DNA from: Firmicutes bacterium UBA4882
GTDB taxonomy: Bacteria > Bacillota > UBA4882
DNA length: 39,978 nt
Assembly (NCBI GenBank): GCA_002399265.1
Contig: DHDG01000011.1
Coordinates: 3,052 to 43,029 of the forward strand
Direction: 5' to 3'
A program made the position numbers and the translations under genes. This document shows, piece by piece, positions 7,307-14,305 of the stretch. The notes beneath the pieces are model-generated. The model searched no databases. It saw nothing but the letters and a program-made list of their open reading frames with translations, and had not been told where the DNA came from. Position 1 is the first letter of the stretch; every line of letters begins with the position of its first letter.

Positions 7307-7753
7307 GTGCCTCGCAAAACTGAGCGCGATGTTCACGAGGCGGCACTGCGTTTTTTGAACCGTCGGGGCTATTCAGAGTATGAACTAAAAAACCGCTTGC
7401 TGGCAGACGGATATAATGAGGAAGAAACGCAGGCGACGCTTGCCTCCCTGACCCGGGTGGGACTCATTAATGACGACAACTATGCGCGAGAATTTATCCA
7501 GTTAAGGCTCTTACACAGACCATGCGGTCGGGCGTTATTGGCGCACGAATTGAACGCCAGGGGGATTCCGTCACAGGCGGCATGGGAGGTGCTGGATGAG
7601 CTCTATCCCCGCAGTCAGGAAGGCGAATACGCTGACCGGGCGGTTAAGGCTCGTTTTGGAAAGCCGGTTACCGGAAAAAAGGCCGCGACATTTTTGACAA
7701 ACCGCGGCTTCGATGAAGAGGTTGTCTGGCGGTATTTGGAGCCAAATGGATGA
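7307..7753 (+). CDS. recX: RecA regulator RecX
   Basis: 148-residue, three-helix-repeat protein that binds inside the RecA filament and modulates its activity. It shows the RecX pattern: ALRFLNRRGYSEYELKNRL, LINDDNYAREFIQLRL and the C-terminal FLTNRGFDEEVVW. Slightly shorter than many Firmicute RecX proteins. GTG at 7307 follows AGGAG (7293-7297) by 9 bases. Placed directly after recA, the usual arrangement, and probably co-induced with it, although 100 bases of repeats separate them. Confidence 0.9.
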   Translation: MPRKTERDVHEAALRFLNRRGYSEYELKNRLLADGYNEEETQATLASLTRVGLINDDNYAREFIQLRLLHRPCGRALLAHELNARGIPSQAAWEVLDELYPRSQEGEYADRAVKARFGKPVTGKKAATFLTNRGFDEEVVWRYLEPNG

Positions 7754-7846
7754 GACCTGGTGCCATATTTGATCTATGTGTATTTTAGTAGATGCCTTCG
7801 ATCCGGATCCCCTTGGGTAAGATTTTACCTGAGTGATCGCGGTTAC

Positions 7847-7875
7847 TTGACACTCCTTTACTTTAACGTTACAAT
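7847..7875 (+). promoter_or_regulatory. Sigma-A promoter of rny
   Basis: TTGACA (7847-7852), 17 bases, TACAAT (7870-7875), giving a leader of about 100 bases before rny. The 230-base recX-rny gap otherwise holds only the leader hairpin. Confidence 0.8.
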
Positions 7876-7900
7876 ATGATATGGGAGAGAACCCTTGTCG

Positions 7901-7924
7901 AAGCCGAGTTGTTCTGCTCGGCTT
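7901..7924 (+). promoter_or_regulatory. Hairpin in the rny leader
   Basis: AAGCCGAG (7901-7908), 8-base loop, CTCGGCTT (7917-7924), then TCTTGC. It lies about 20 bases after the predicted transcription start. The T-run is weak. It could be an attenuator or a stabilising or cleavage structure in the rny mRNA. Confidence 0.45.
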
Positions 7925-7983
7925 TCTTGCTAAAATTGTATTTAATACGATTAATAATGAACACTAAAGAATGGAGGTGGACA

Positions 7984-9519
7984 ATGAACCCACTTTGGAT
8001 TATTATACCTGTTCTTGTCGTGATCAGTGCTTCTTTCGGGTATTTCGTGCGCCGTTTTATTGCCGAACAAAAGATGCGCTCCGCTGAAGAAGCTTCCCGA
8101 AAGATTCTTGAAGATACCAGGAAAGAGTCCGAGGCCCGCAAGCGGGAAGCGATTCTGGAAGCCAAAGAAGAGGCTCTTAAAGTCAAAAACGAGTTGGAAC
8201 GTGAGTCACGTGACCGCCGTGCGGAACTTCAGCGCATGGAAAGACGCCTTTTACAGAAAGAGGAATCTCTTGATAAAAAGGTGGAGAGTCTCGAACACAA
8301 AGAGGAAAACTTGTCCCGTAAAGAAACGGATCTCGATCGCATCAAAGAAGAGGTGTCAGCTAACCTCGAAAAACAACGGCGGGAACTTGAAAGGCTTTCC
8401 GGACTTAGCGCCGAGGAGGCCAGAGTCTTTCTATTAAAGAATGTTGAAGATGAAATGCAGCATGAAATTGCCTTGAAAATCAAGGAAATTGAGACTCAGG
8501 CAAAAGAAGAGGCTGACCGGCGCGCCCGCGAGATTGTCTCGCTTGCTATCCAGCGCTGTGCCGGCGATCATGTTGCTGAAGCCACAGTTTCGGTGGTTGC
8601 TCTCCCCAATGATGAGATGAAAGGCCGCATTATCGGCCGTGAGGGTAGAAATATCAGGGCTCTGGAAACATTGACCGGTATTGATCTTATCATTGATGAC
8701 ACACCAGAGGCCGTAATTTTGTCAGGATTTGATCCGGTACGCCGTGAAGTTGCCAGAATTGCTCTCGAAAAACTGATTTCCGATGGTCGTATTCATCCGG
8801 CTCGTATCGAAGAAATGGTTGAGAAAGCTCAAAAAGAGGTTGAGACCACTATTCGCGACGAAGGTGAACGCGCCACCTTTGAAACAGGTGTGCATGGACT
8901 TCATCCCGAAGTTATCAAGCTTTTAGGCAGACTGAAATATCGTACCAGCTATGGTCAGAATGTACTGAAGCATTCGATTGAAGTCGCCCATTTGGCTGGT
9001 ATTATGGCTGCTGAATTAGGTGCGGATGTTGCGCTGGCAAAACGCGGAGGACTTTTACACGATCTTGGTAAATCCGTTGACCACGAAGTCGAAGGACCAC
9101 ATGTGACGATTGGTGCGGATTTGGCCAAAAAATACAAAGAGAGTCCTCAGATTATCCATATAGTCGCTGCCCACCATAATGATGTGGAGCCACAGTCAAT
9201 CGAAGCAGTGCTCGTACAGGCTGCCGACGCGATTTCTGCAGCCCGTCCCGGTGCGCGACGTGAGACTTTGGAGACCTACATCAAACGTCTTGAGAAACTG
9301 GAGCATTTGGCCGATTCATTTGAAGGCGTTGAGAAGGCCTTTGCTATCCAAGCTGGCCGTGAAATTCGTGTCATGGTTAAGCCAGACAAGATTGATGATC
9401 TTCAGGCAGTGCGTGTGTCACGTGAGATTGCCAAGAAAATCGAAGAAGAGCTTGAATATCCGGGGCAGATCAAAGTCACGCTTATCAGAGAGACCCGGGT
9501 GGTTGATTACGCCAAGTAA
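7984..9519 (+). CDS. rny: Ribonuclease Y
   Basis: 511-residue membrane-anchored endoribonuclease that starts mRNA decay in many Firmicutes. Order of parts: one transmembrane helix at residues 4-23 (LWIIIPVLVVISASFGYFV), a long Lys/Glu/Arg coiled coil to about 190, a KH RNA-binding domain (MKGRIIGREGRNIRALE) from about 205, and an HD phosphohydrolase domain with KHSIEVAH near 328 and LLHDLGK near 358. ATG 7984 follows GGAGGT closely and puts the membrane helix at the very N-terminus; an upstream frame to 7876 adds an unlikely extension that starts inside the promoter. Followed by a terminator. Confidence 0.98.
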   Translation: MNPLWIIIPVLVVISASFGYFVRRFIAEQKMRSAEEASRKILEDTRKESEARKREAILEAKEEALKVKNELERESRDRRAELQRMERRLLQKEESLDKKVESLEHKEENLSRKETDLDRIKEEVSANLEKQRRELERLSGLSAEEARVFLLKNVEDEMQHEIALKIKEIETQAKEEADRRAREIVSLAIQRCAGDHVAEATVSVVALPNDEMKGRIIGREGRNIRALETLTGIDLIIDDTPEAVILSGFDPVRREVARIALEKLISDGRIHPARIEEMVEKAQKEVETTIRDEGERATFETGVHGLHPEVIKLLGRLKYRTSYGQNVLKHSIEVAHLAGIMAAELGADVALAKRGGLLHDLGKSVDHEVEGPHVTIGADLAKKYKESPQIIHIVAAHHNDVEPQSIEAVLVQAADAISAARPGARRETLETYIKRLEKLEHLADSFEGVEKAFAIQAGREIRVMVKPDKIDDLQAVRVSREIAKKIEEELEYPGQIKVTLIRETRVVDYAK

Positions 9520-9571
9520 AACGGCGTCGCTCTTTTTCACAAATAGCGATCATGTTCATGTGAAATTTATA

Positions 9572-9604
9572 GAGAGGAGTACCGAGTGCTCCTCTCCTTT
9601 GTTT
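9572..9604 (+). terminator. rny terminator
   Basis: GAGAGGAG (9572-9579) pairs with CTCCTCTC (9589-9596), extended by three inner pairs, followed by CTTTGTTTT. Confidence 0.8.
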
Positions 9605-9697
9605 TAGAACAGCAGGAGAAAAACACCTTTTCACGAAAGCATTGTTAAAAGAGCTATAATAAGAACTCTCTCAGGAAATTTGAATGGAGGGTCGAAA

Positions 9698-10258
9698 ATG
9701 GGCAAAGGCATACCATGGCAAGACGGTGAACAGTTAGCGCTAAATAATAGTACCAGTACTAGTCTAATTGTTTCACTTTTGGTCAGATATTCGGAACTGG
9801 CGAGCGTTACTTTCGACCCAGAGTGCAAGGAACTGCAACTCGTATTTGTGTTATCAGAGCCGCTGGAACAGGAAACTTTCGATGCTTTCCAAAGAAAGAC
9901 CAATTTAAGTCTGGAAATTTACTTAGAGCTTTCCGGGCGCGAGCAAGGCAAAATTGACATTTCGTACCTAAACCATGAGAATCACGCCTTTATTGAAATT
10001 CGGCGCGATGTTCAAACGCTGTCGCAAGGGGAAATCGCCCTATTGCATGACCTTGTAATGACCCATTTTGGTGCACGCTTAATCAGTGAACAAGAAGACA
10101 ATCTAGGCGAAGAAGAGCTCGAGGTTCATGAAGCCATTATTGAGAACATGCTGGAGGATCTCAAAGAATCCTCGCGAGCGGACAAAACATTGATCGGGTT
10201 TCGAGAAGAAGGACGGGTGCTGGTTTTCAACAGTAATCCATGGCATAATAAGAATTGA
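9698..10258 (+). CDS. Uncharacterised acidic protein between rny and ymdB
   Basis: 186-residue protein I cannot assign. ATG 9698 follows GGAGGG (9686-9691) by 6 bases. No signal peptide or membrane helix. The first 120 residues alternate hydrophobic and charged residues, suggesting a mixed alpha/beta domain (ELQLVFVLSEPL, SLEIYLELSG, FIEIRRDV). Residues 130-165 are strongly acidic (SEQEDNLGEEELEVHEAIIENMLEDLKE). A TATAAT at 9654-9659 could be its -10 element, but no convincing -35 lies before it. It is bounded by the rny terminator and by its own strong terminator, so it may be a single-gene transcript. Confidence 0.8.
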   Translation: MGKGIPWQDGEQLALNNSTSTSLIVSLLVRYSELASVTFDPECKELQLVFVLSEPLEQETFDAFQRKTNLSLEIYLELSGREQGKIDISYLNHENHAFIEIRRDVQTLSQGEIALLHDLVMTHFGARLISEQEDNLGEEELEVHEAIIENMLEDLKESSRADKTLIGFREEGRVLVFNSNPWHNKN

Positions 10259-10264
10259 TTCGGG

Positions 10265-10292
10265 AGCTGTCTCGGAAGAGACAGCTTTTTTT
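10265..10292 (+). terminator. Strong intrinsic terminator before ymdB
   Basis: Perfect 9-bp stem AGCTGTCTC (10265-10273), GGAA loop, GAGACAGCT (10278-10286), then seven Ts. Only 28 bases separate it from the ymdB start codon. Confidence 0.92.
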
Positions 10293-10320
10293 CAAATAAA
10301 CGGGGAGGTAGCCTTATTCT

Positions 10321-11112
10321 ATGCGTCTCTTGTTTCTGGGAGATATCGTCGGTCGTCCGGGAAGAAAAGCAGTCGTAGCCCATTTGCCGGAGATTAAACG
10401 TCAATACCGGCCAGACGTGATTGTGGCCAATGGCGAAAACGCCGCTGGTGGATTTGGACTGACCATGGGGGCGGCTGAAGAGTTATTGTCCAGTGGTATT
10501 GAACTAATTACGATGGGAAACCATACTTGGGATAACAAAGAAATTTTCACGGTCTTAACGGAACATTCCGAAGTGATCCGGCCCGCCAATTACCCTCCAG
10601 GTGCTCCTGGTAATGGTTACGGAATTATCAGGGTCAGCGGAACATCCGGAGCTAAAATAGCGGTGATCAATTTGAATGGTAGAGTTTTTATGGATCAGGC
10701 TGATGATCCTTTTCGTGCTTTTGATGATCTCTACGAAGAAGTGCGCGCCAGCGTCAATGCTGTGATTGTCGACTTTCACGCCGAAGCTACTTCTGAAAAA
10801 GTCGCTTTTGGCTGGTTTGCTGATGGGAGGGCCACAGCAGTGTTTGGGACACATACGCATGTTGCCACTGCGGATGAAAGAATTCTCCCGCAGGGTACCG
10901 CATATATTACTGATGTAGGGATGACTGGACCGCTCAACTCTGTTCTTGGCATTGATCCAAGCATTATCATACGCCGTTTCCGCAGTCAACTACCGGAGCG
11001 TTTTGAAATTGCCAAGGGGCCGGTCAGCTTTAATAGCGTCGTCGTCGATTTCGATGAACATACCGGAAAGGCTTTGGCGATCGAACGGGTCTCCGCAATT
11101 TTCGAAAACTGA
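10321..11112 (+). CDS. ymdB: YmdB-family metallophosphoesterase
   Basis: 263-residue binuclear-metal phosphoesterase; the Bacillus protein hydrolyses 2',3'-cyclic nucleotides and affects biofilm and motility decisions. Metal ligands are visible: Asp8 (FLGDIVGRPGR), Glu39/Asn40 (NGENAAGG), Asn67/His68 (MGNHTWDN) and the late HTH of GTHTHV. Length matches the family. The ribosome site GGAGGT is 11 bases from the ATG, somewhat far. The rny-ymdB pairing is conserved in Bacillus; here an unknown gene and a terminator lie between them. No promoter is evident between the terminator and this gene. Confidence 0.93.
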   Translation: MRLLFLGDIVGRPGRKAVVAHLPEIKRQYRPDVIVANGENAAGGFGLTMGAAEELLSSGIELITMGNHTWDNKEIFTVLTEHSEVIRPANYPPGAPGNGYGIIRVSGTSGAKIAVINLNGRVFMDQADDPFRAFDDLYEEVRASVNAVIVDFHAEATSEKVAFGWFADGRATAVFGTHTHVATADERILPQGTAYITDVGMTGPLNSVLGIDPSIIIRRFRSQLPERFEIAKGPVSFNSVVVDFDEHTGKALAIERVSAIFEN

Positions 11113-11131
11113 GATCATTTATTGTCGCAAA

Positions 11132-11160
11132 AAAGGAATTTTTCCGCCGAAGTAAAATAA
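11132..11160 (+). promoter_or_regulatory. Sigma-H type promoter of spoVS
   Basis: AAAGGAATT (11132-11140) is a full match to the Bacillus sigma-H -35 pattern RnAGGAwww. After 11 bases GTAAAATAA (11152-11160) matches the -10 pattern RnnGAATww with one change. spoVS is a known sigma-H gene in Bacillus subtilis, which supports the call. Confidence 0.68.
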
Positions 11161-11193
11161 ATAAATGGGGAGGACAAAAGGGGAGGTATGATC

Positions 11194-11454
11194 GTGGATG
11201 TACTAAAAGTTTCCGCTAAATCTAACCCAAACTCCGTAGCAGGAGCATTAGCAGGCGTGTTGCGTGAACGCGGCGGCGCTGAAATCCAGGCCATTGGGGC
11301 AGGAGCGCTCAATCAGGCTGTTAAGGCTGTGGCTATCGCCCGTGGATTTGTTGCTCCCAGTGGTGTAGACTTGATTTGTATTCCGGCGTTTACCGATATT
11401 CAAATTGATGGTGAAGAACGGACCGCGATCAAACTGATTGTTGAACCGCGCTAG
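11194..11454 (+). CDS. spoVS: Stage V sporulation protein S
   Basis: 86-residue, very highly conserved Alba-like nucleic-acid-binding protein that affects septation and coat assembly during sporulation. The whole sequence (VLKVSAKSNPNSVAGALAG, AIGAGALNQAVKAVAIARGF, DIQIDGEERTAIKLIVEPR) is close to the canonical protein. GTG at 11194 is chosen because GGGAGGT ends at 11187, leaving 6 bases; the ATG at 11188 abuts it. This start also yields the standard length. The ymdB-spoVS neighbourhood is conserved. Confidence 0.98.
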   Translation: MDVLKVSAKSNPNSVAGALAGVLRERGGAEIQAIGAGALNQAVKAVAIARGFVAPSGVDLICIPAFTDIQIDGEERTAIKLIVEPR

Positions 11455-11501
11455 GTCGCGGTAGAAGCGTATTCGGTTCGCATTCCTAATTTAAGTATGT
11501 C

Positions 11502-11529
11502 TGCCGATCGTGAACCGATCGGCATTTTG
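11502..11529 (+). terminator. spoVS terminator
   Basis: TGCCGATCG (11502-11510), loop TGAAC, CGATCGGCA (11516-11524), then TTTTG. Confidence 0.82.
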
Positions 11530-11578
11530 TGTATTTATCCATATAGAATAACGCTCGCAACCTGGGAGGTGTATTCCG

Positions 11579-12595
11579 ATGGCAGATGATGGACAGACAG
11601 GGAACATGGGGCGTGCAGAGCGCGTAGGGCACGGGGCTGAAATGCATGCCAAGTCGATCGTGGCCGATGTACACGTAGACACTTTAGATGTGCTGCTGCG
11701 TACCGGCAAAACCATGTCTGAAGGAGCGCCGGCAGGTCATGTCTGCAAAGCCTTTCTGAAAGAAGGCGGCGTGGATCTGCTGGTTACGGCGATGTGGACC
11801 GACCAGCGTTTTCGTCCGGAAGGCACGATGCACCGCGTTATGCAAATGGCGGATCTATTTTGGCAGACTTGTGATGGCTCGGACTTTTTTGCAGTGCTAA
11901 GCCGTTCCGATCTGGACCGGCTTGGTGGAGGAGGACCGATCGGACTGATGCTGGCGATTGAAGGCGGCGAAGCGCTCTGCGGAGATTTAGCGATGCTACG
12001 TCTTTATCATCGGCTTGGAGTCAGATTGCTAACCCTGACCTGGAGTAACCGTAACGAGCTGGCGGATGGCATCTGGGAAAAATCGGCGCAGGGCGGACTG
12101 ACTGATTTTGGTCATAAAGTTGTCGATTTCATGAATCAACTGGGTATGGTAATTGATTTGTCGCACATATCAGAACGCGGCTTTTGGGATGTCCTCGAAT
12201 GCTCCAAAGTCCCGCCAATCTGTTCACATTCCAATGCGAAGAGATTATGCCCCAATCCGCGTAATCTTAGTGATGAGCAGGCTGTAGCCCTCGCCGAGAA
12301 GGGCGGTGTAATCGGGCTGACTCTTTGCCCGCCGTTTTTGGCTCAAGAAGGTCCGGCTACTTTGGAAGTATTCCTTAATCATATCGATCATTTTGCGGGG
12401 CTGCTTGGGGCGCACCATCTCTGCATCGGTTCGGATTTTGACGGAATCACGGCGACGCCGGAGGGGCTGCCCAATATCAGCTATTTGCCGCTGATTACAG
12501 AGGGACTACTCCGCAGAGGTTATTCTGATGAGACAGTTGCGGGAATTATCGGAGACAACTTTGTCCGGCTGCTCCGGCAACAGCTCCCGGCCTAA
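11579..12595 (+). CDS. M19 family membrane-dipeptidase-like peptidase
   Basis: 338-residue zinc peptidase of the renal-dipeptidase family, which cleaves dipeptides, often with D-amino acids. The binuclear zinc ligands can be placed at His32 and Asp34 (ADVHVD), Glu128 (AIEGGEA), His196 (DLSHIS) and His217 (CSHSNA), with Asp286 (GSDFDG) as the late acidic residue. No signal peptide or membrane helix is present, so the protein is probably cytosolic. It has a TIM-barrel length typical of the family. GGAGGT lies 8 bases before the ATG. Its place between spoVS and spo0A suggests peptide or wall-fragment turnover, but that is inference. Confidence 0.92.
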   Translation: MADDGQTGNMGRAERVGHGAEMHAKSIVADVHVDTLDVLLRTGKTMSEGAPAGHVCKAFLKEGGVDLLVTAMWTDQRFRPEGTMHRVMQMADLFWQTCDGSDFFAVLSRSDLDRLGGGGPIGLMLAIEGGEALCGDLAMLRLYHRLGVRLLTLTWSNRNELADGIWEKSAQGGLTDFGHKVVDFMNQLGMVIDLSHISERGFWDVLECSKVPPICSHSNAKRLCPNPRNLSDEQAVALAEKGGVIGLTLCPPFLAQEGPATLEVFLNHIDHFAGLLGAHHLCIGSDFDGITATPEGLPNISYLPLITEGLLRRGYSDETVAGIIGDNFVRLLRQQLPA

Positions 12596-12752
12596 ACGCC
12601 AATACCAAATGCTAATATCTGGCTGAGCCTGCACCAATTGCCTAAAGGGAACACGGTCGCTAAGTCGAAAAACATAACAAATCACAGCAATCAAATCAAA
12701 GCAATCAACGATGCACTTAAACCTACCCTACATCGCAGAAGGAGTGGCAGCA

Positions 12753-13292
12753 ATGAATTTTTGCGGAGAGAAGACCGTCATCCGTCCTATTGCACCGGGA
12801 GATTTGCGCTATATTCTTGAGTGGAATAACGATCAGGAGCTTCAGAAGTTCCTGGGCGGGGATTCTGCCAGTACTTTAGAGAAATGCCGGGCATGGTACC
12901 GTCAGGCTTTGTCGGATCGACATGCCAAGTATTGTCTAATCTGCAGTACAGCCGGCGTTCCCTTAGGTGATCTGGAGCTGATCAATATTTCATGGCGCAG
13001 CGGTGATGCCGAACTGCGGATTCGGATCGGGGAAAAGAATTGCTGGAATCACGGTTACGGAACAGATAGTATTCAGGCTCTTTTGCGGTATGCTTTCAGT
13101 GATATGGGTCTCAATCGCATTTATCTGCGGGTTTATTATCATAATACCAGAGCGATTCATGTTTACGAAAAGTGTGGTTTCAAACGGGAAGGTATTCTGA
13201 GGAATAAAAAGCCGCGTCCGGGATTTCAGGATATTATTTTGATGCGAATTATTCGGAGCGAATATGAACGTCTTGTGAAGCGGAGCGCATAG
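12753..13292 (+). CDS. GNAT-family N-acetyltransferase (RimJ/RimL-like)
   Basis: 179-residue acetyltransferase using acetyl-CoA; substrate unknown. The N-terminal VIRPIAPGDLRYILEWNND, the pyrophosphate-loop region around NCWNHGYGTDSIQALLRYAF and the C-terminal NTRAIHVYEKCGFKREGILR mark the RimJ/RimL or SpeG-like group. AAGGAG (12739-12744) is 8 bases before ATG 12753; the frame extends to an ATG at 12711 lacking a ribosome site. The 157-base gap before it is A/C-rich, with AGCAATCAA repeated 14 bases apart. A terminator overlaps the stop codon. Confidence 0.88.
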   Translation: MNFCGEKTVIRPIAPGDLRYILEWNNDQELQKFLGGDSASTLEKCRAWYRQALSDRHAKYCLICSTAGVPLGDLELINISWRSGDAELRIRIGEKNCWNHGYGTDSIQALLRYAFSDMGLNRIYLRVYYHNTRAIHVYEKCGFKREGILRNKKPRPGFQDIILMRIIRSEYERLVKRSA

Positions 13293-13306
13293 CTCCGCCC
13301 TTTTTT
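13280..13306 (+). terminator. Terminator overlapping the GNAT stop codon
   Basis: GCGGAGC (13280-13286), loop GCATA, GCTCCGC (13292-13298), CC, then six Ts. The stop codon TAG (13290-13292) lies at the loop. Confidence 0.85.
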
Positions 13307-13332
13307 ATATATGCCCTTTTATGCTTGGCTAC

Positions 13333-13361
13333 AGAGGAATTTTGGTAATTAAAGAGAAGTA
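13333..13361 (+). promoter_or_regulatory. Sigma-H type promoter of spo0A
   Basis: AGAGGAATT (13333-13341) fully matches the -35 pattern RnAGGAwww; 11 bases later AGAGAAGTA (13353-13361) matches RnnGAATww with one change. It ends about 35 bases before the start codon. Bacillus spo0A also has a sigma-H promoter. I found no clear 0A box (TGTCGAA) near it. Confidence 0.7.
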
Positions 13362-13395
13362 AATAAGTCTAAACAGTCAGGCTAAGGGGGTATCT

Positions 13396-14220
13396 TTGTT
13401 GCAGAAAATCCGTGTGCTTATCGCAGACAACAATAGAGATTTGTGCGCGGCATTGGCGGAACATATTGAATTGCAACAAGACATGGAACTGGCCGGGGTA
13501 GCGTACGATGGGCTTGAGGCTTTGGAGAAGATTCGTGACACGCATCCAGACGTGATCATCCTGGATATTACCATGCCATACTTGGACGGGATTGGGGTTC
13601 TGGAGCAAATGCCTGCGTTTGAAGACGGCACCTATCCACGGGTGATTGTGCTGACAGCCTTTGAACAGGAAAACATGATTCAGCGTCTCATCAGCCTGGG
13701 TGCGGATTATTACATGGTAAAACCTTTCGATATGAATACGCTCTTTGAACGCCTGCGTCAGTTCTCCCGCGGAACTCAACCGGCGTCGCCACAGTCACGT
13801 GAACACTCCGCCGATTATCTCAGCACGCCGAAGGCGTCACGGCCTAAGAACAATCCCACCCCATCAGATGTTGAACTTGAGATCACCAGGGTTTTTCACG
13901 AGATGGGAATTCCCGCCCATTTCCGGGGCTATGTTTATTTGCGGGAAGCGATATTAATGTCAGTGCATGAGGTCGAATTATTGGGCAACATCACCAAAAA
14001 TCTCTACCCGAGGATTGCCGAGAAGTTTAAATCAACTCCCAGTGGTGTGGAATCTGCTATTAGGCATACAATTGAAATCGGATGGCAACGCGGCAATGTT
14101 GATTATATGTGTGATTTCTTCGGCTACAGCGATGCGGGTAAATCACGTTTTCCAACAACCGCTTCATTCATTGCTAAAGTTACCGATAAAATCCGACTCG
14201 AGACAAGGTTTGTTTCGTAA
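13396..14220 (+). CDS. spo0A: Sporulation master regulator Spo0A
   Basis: 274-residue response regulator controlling entry into sporulation. Residues 5-125 are the receiver domain: acidic pocket Asp11, phosphorylated Asp57 (ILDITMP), switch region VLTAF and the conserved Lys of YMVKPFD. A linker rich in Ser/Pro/Lys follows, then the Spo0A DNA-binding domain (HEMGIPAHFRGYVYLREAI, TKNLYPRIAEKF, recognition helix TPSGVESAIRHTIEIGWQRGN). TTG 13396 or the adjacent TTG 13399 starts it; AAGGGGG (13384-13390) is 5 or 8 bases away. No spoIVB gene, its usual neighbour, is next to it. Preceded by a terminator, so it is transcribed alone. Confidence 0.97.
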   Translation: MLQKIRVLIADNNRDLCAALAEHIELQQDMELAGVAYDGLEALEKIRDTHPDVIILDITMPYLDGIGVLEQMPAFEDGTYPRVIVLTAFEQENMIQRLISLGADYYMVKPFDMNTLFERLRQFSRGTQPASPQSREHSADYLSTPKASRPKNNPTPSDVELEITRVFHEMGIPAHFRGYVYLREAILMSVHEVELLGNITKNLYPRIAEKFKSTPSGVESAIRHTIEIGWQRGNVDYMCDFFGYSDAGKSRFPTTASFIAKVTDKIRLETRFVS

Positions 14221-14233
14221 TGGTGTCACTGGT

Positions 14234-14272
14234 ACATAATAATGGTGAATAATAATGAAGAATAATAATGAC
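14234..14272 (+). repeat. Three 13-bp tandem repeats after spo0A
   Basis: Units at 14234-14246, 14247-14259 and 14260-14272 share AATAATG preceded by AT (for example GAATAATAATGAA). They fill the spo0A-rlmN gap. Confidence 0.7.
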
Positions 14273-14305
14273 TTTCCGGTTTCCGGGTAAGCGGGTGGTT
14301 GACAT

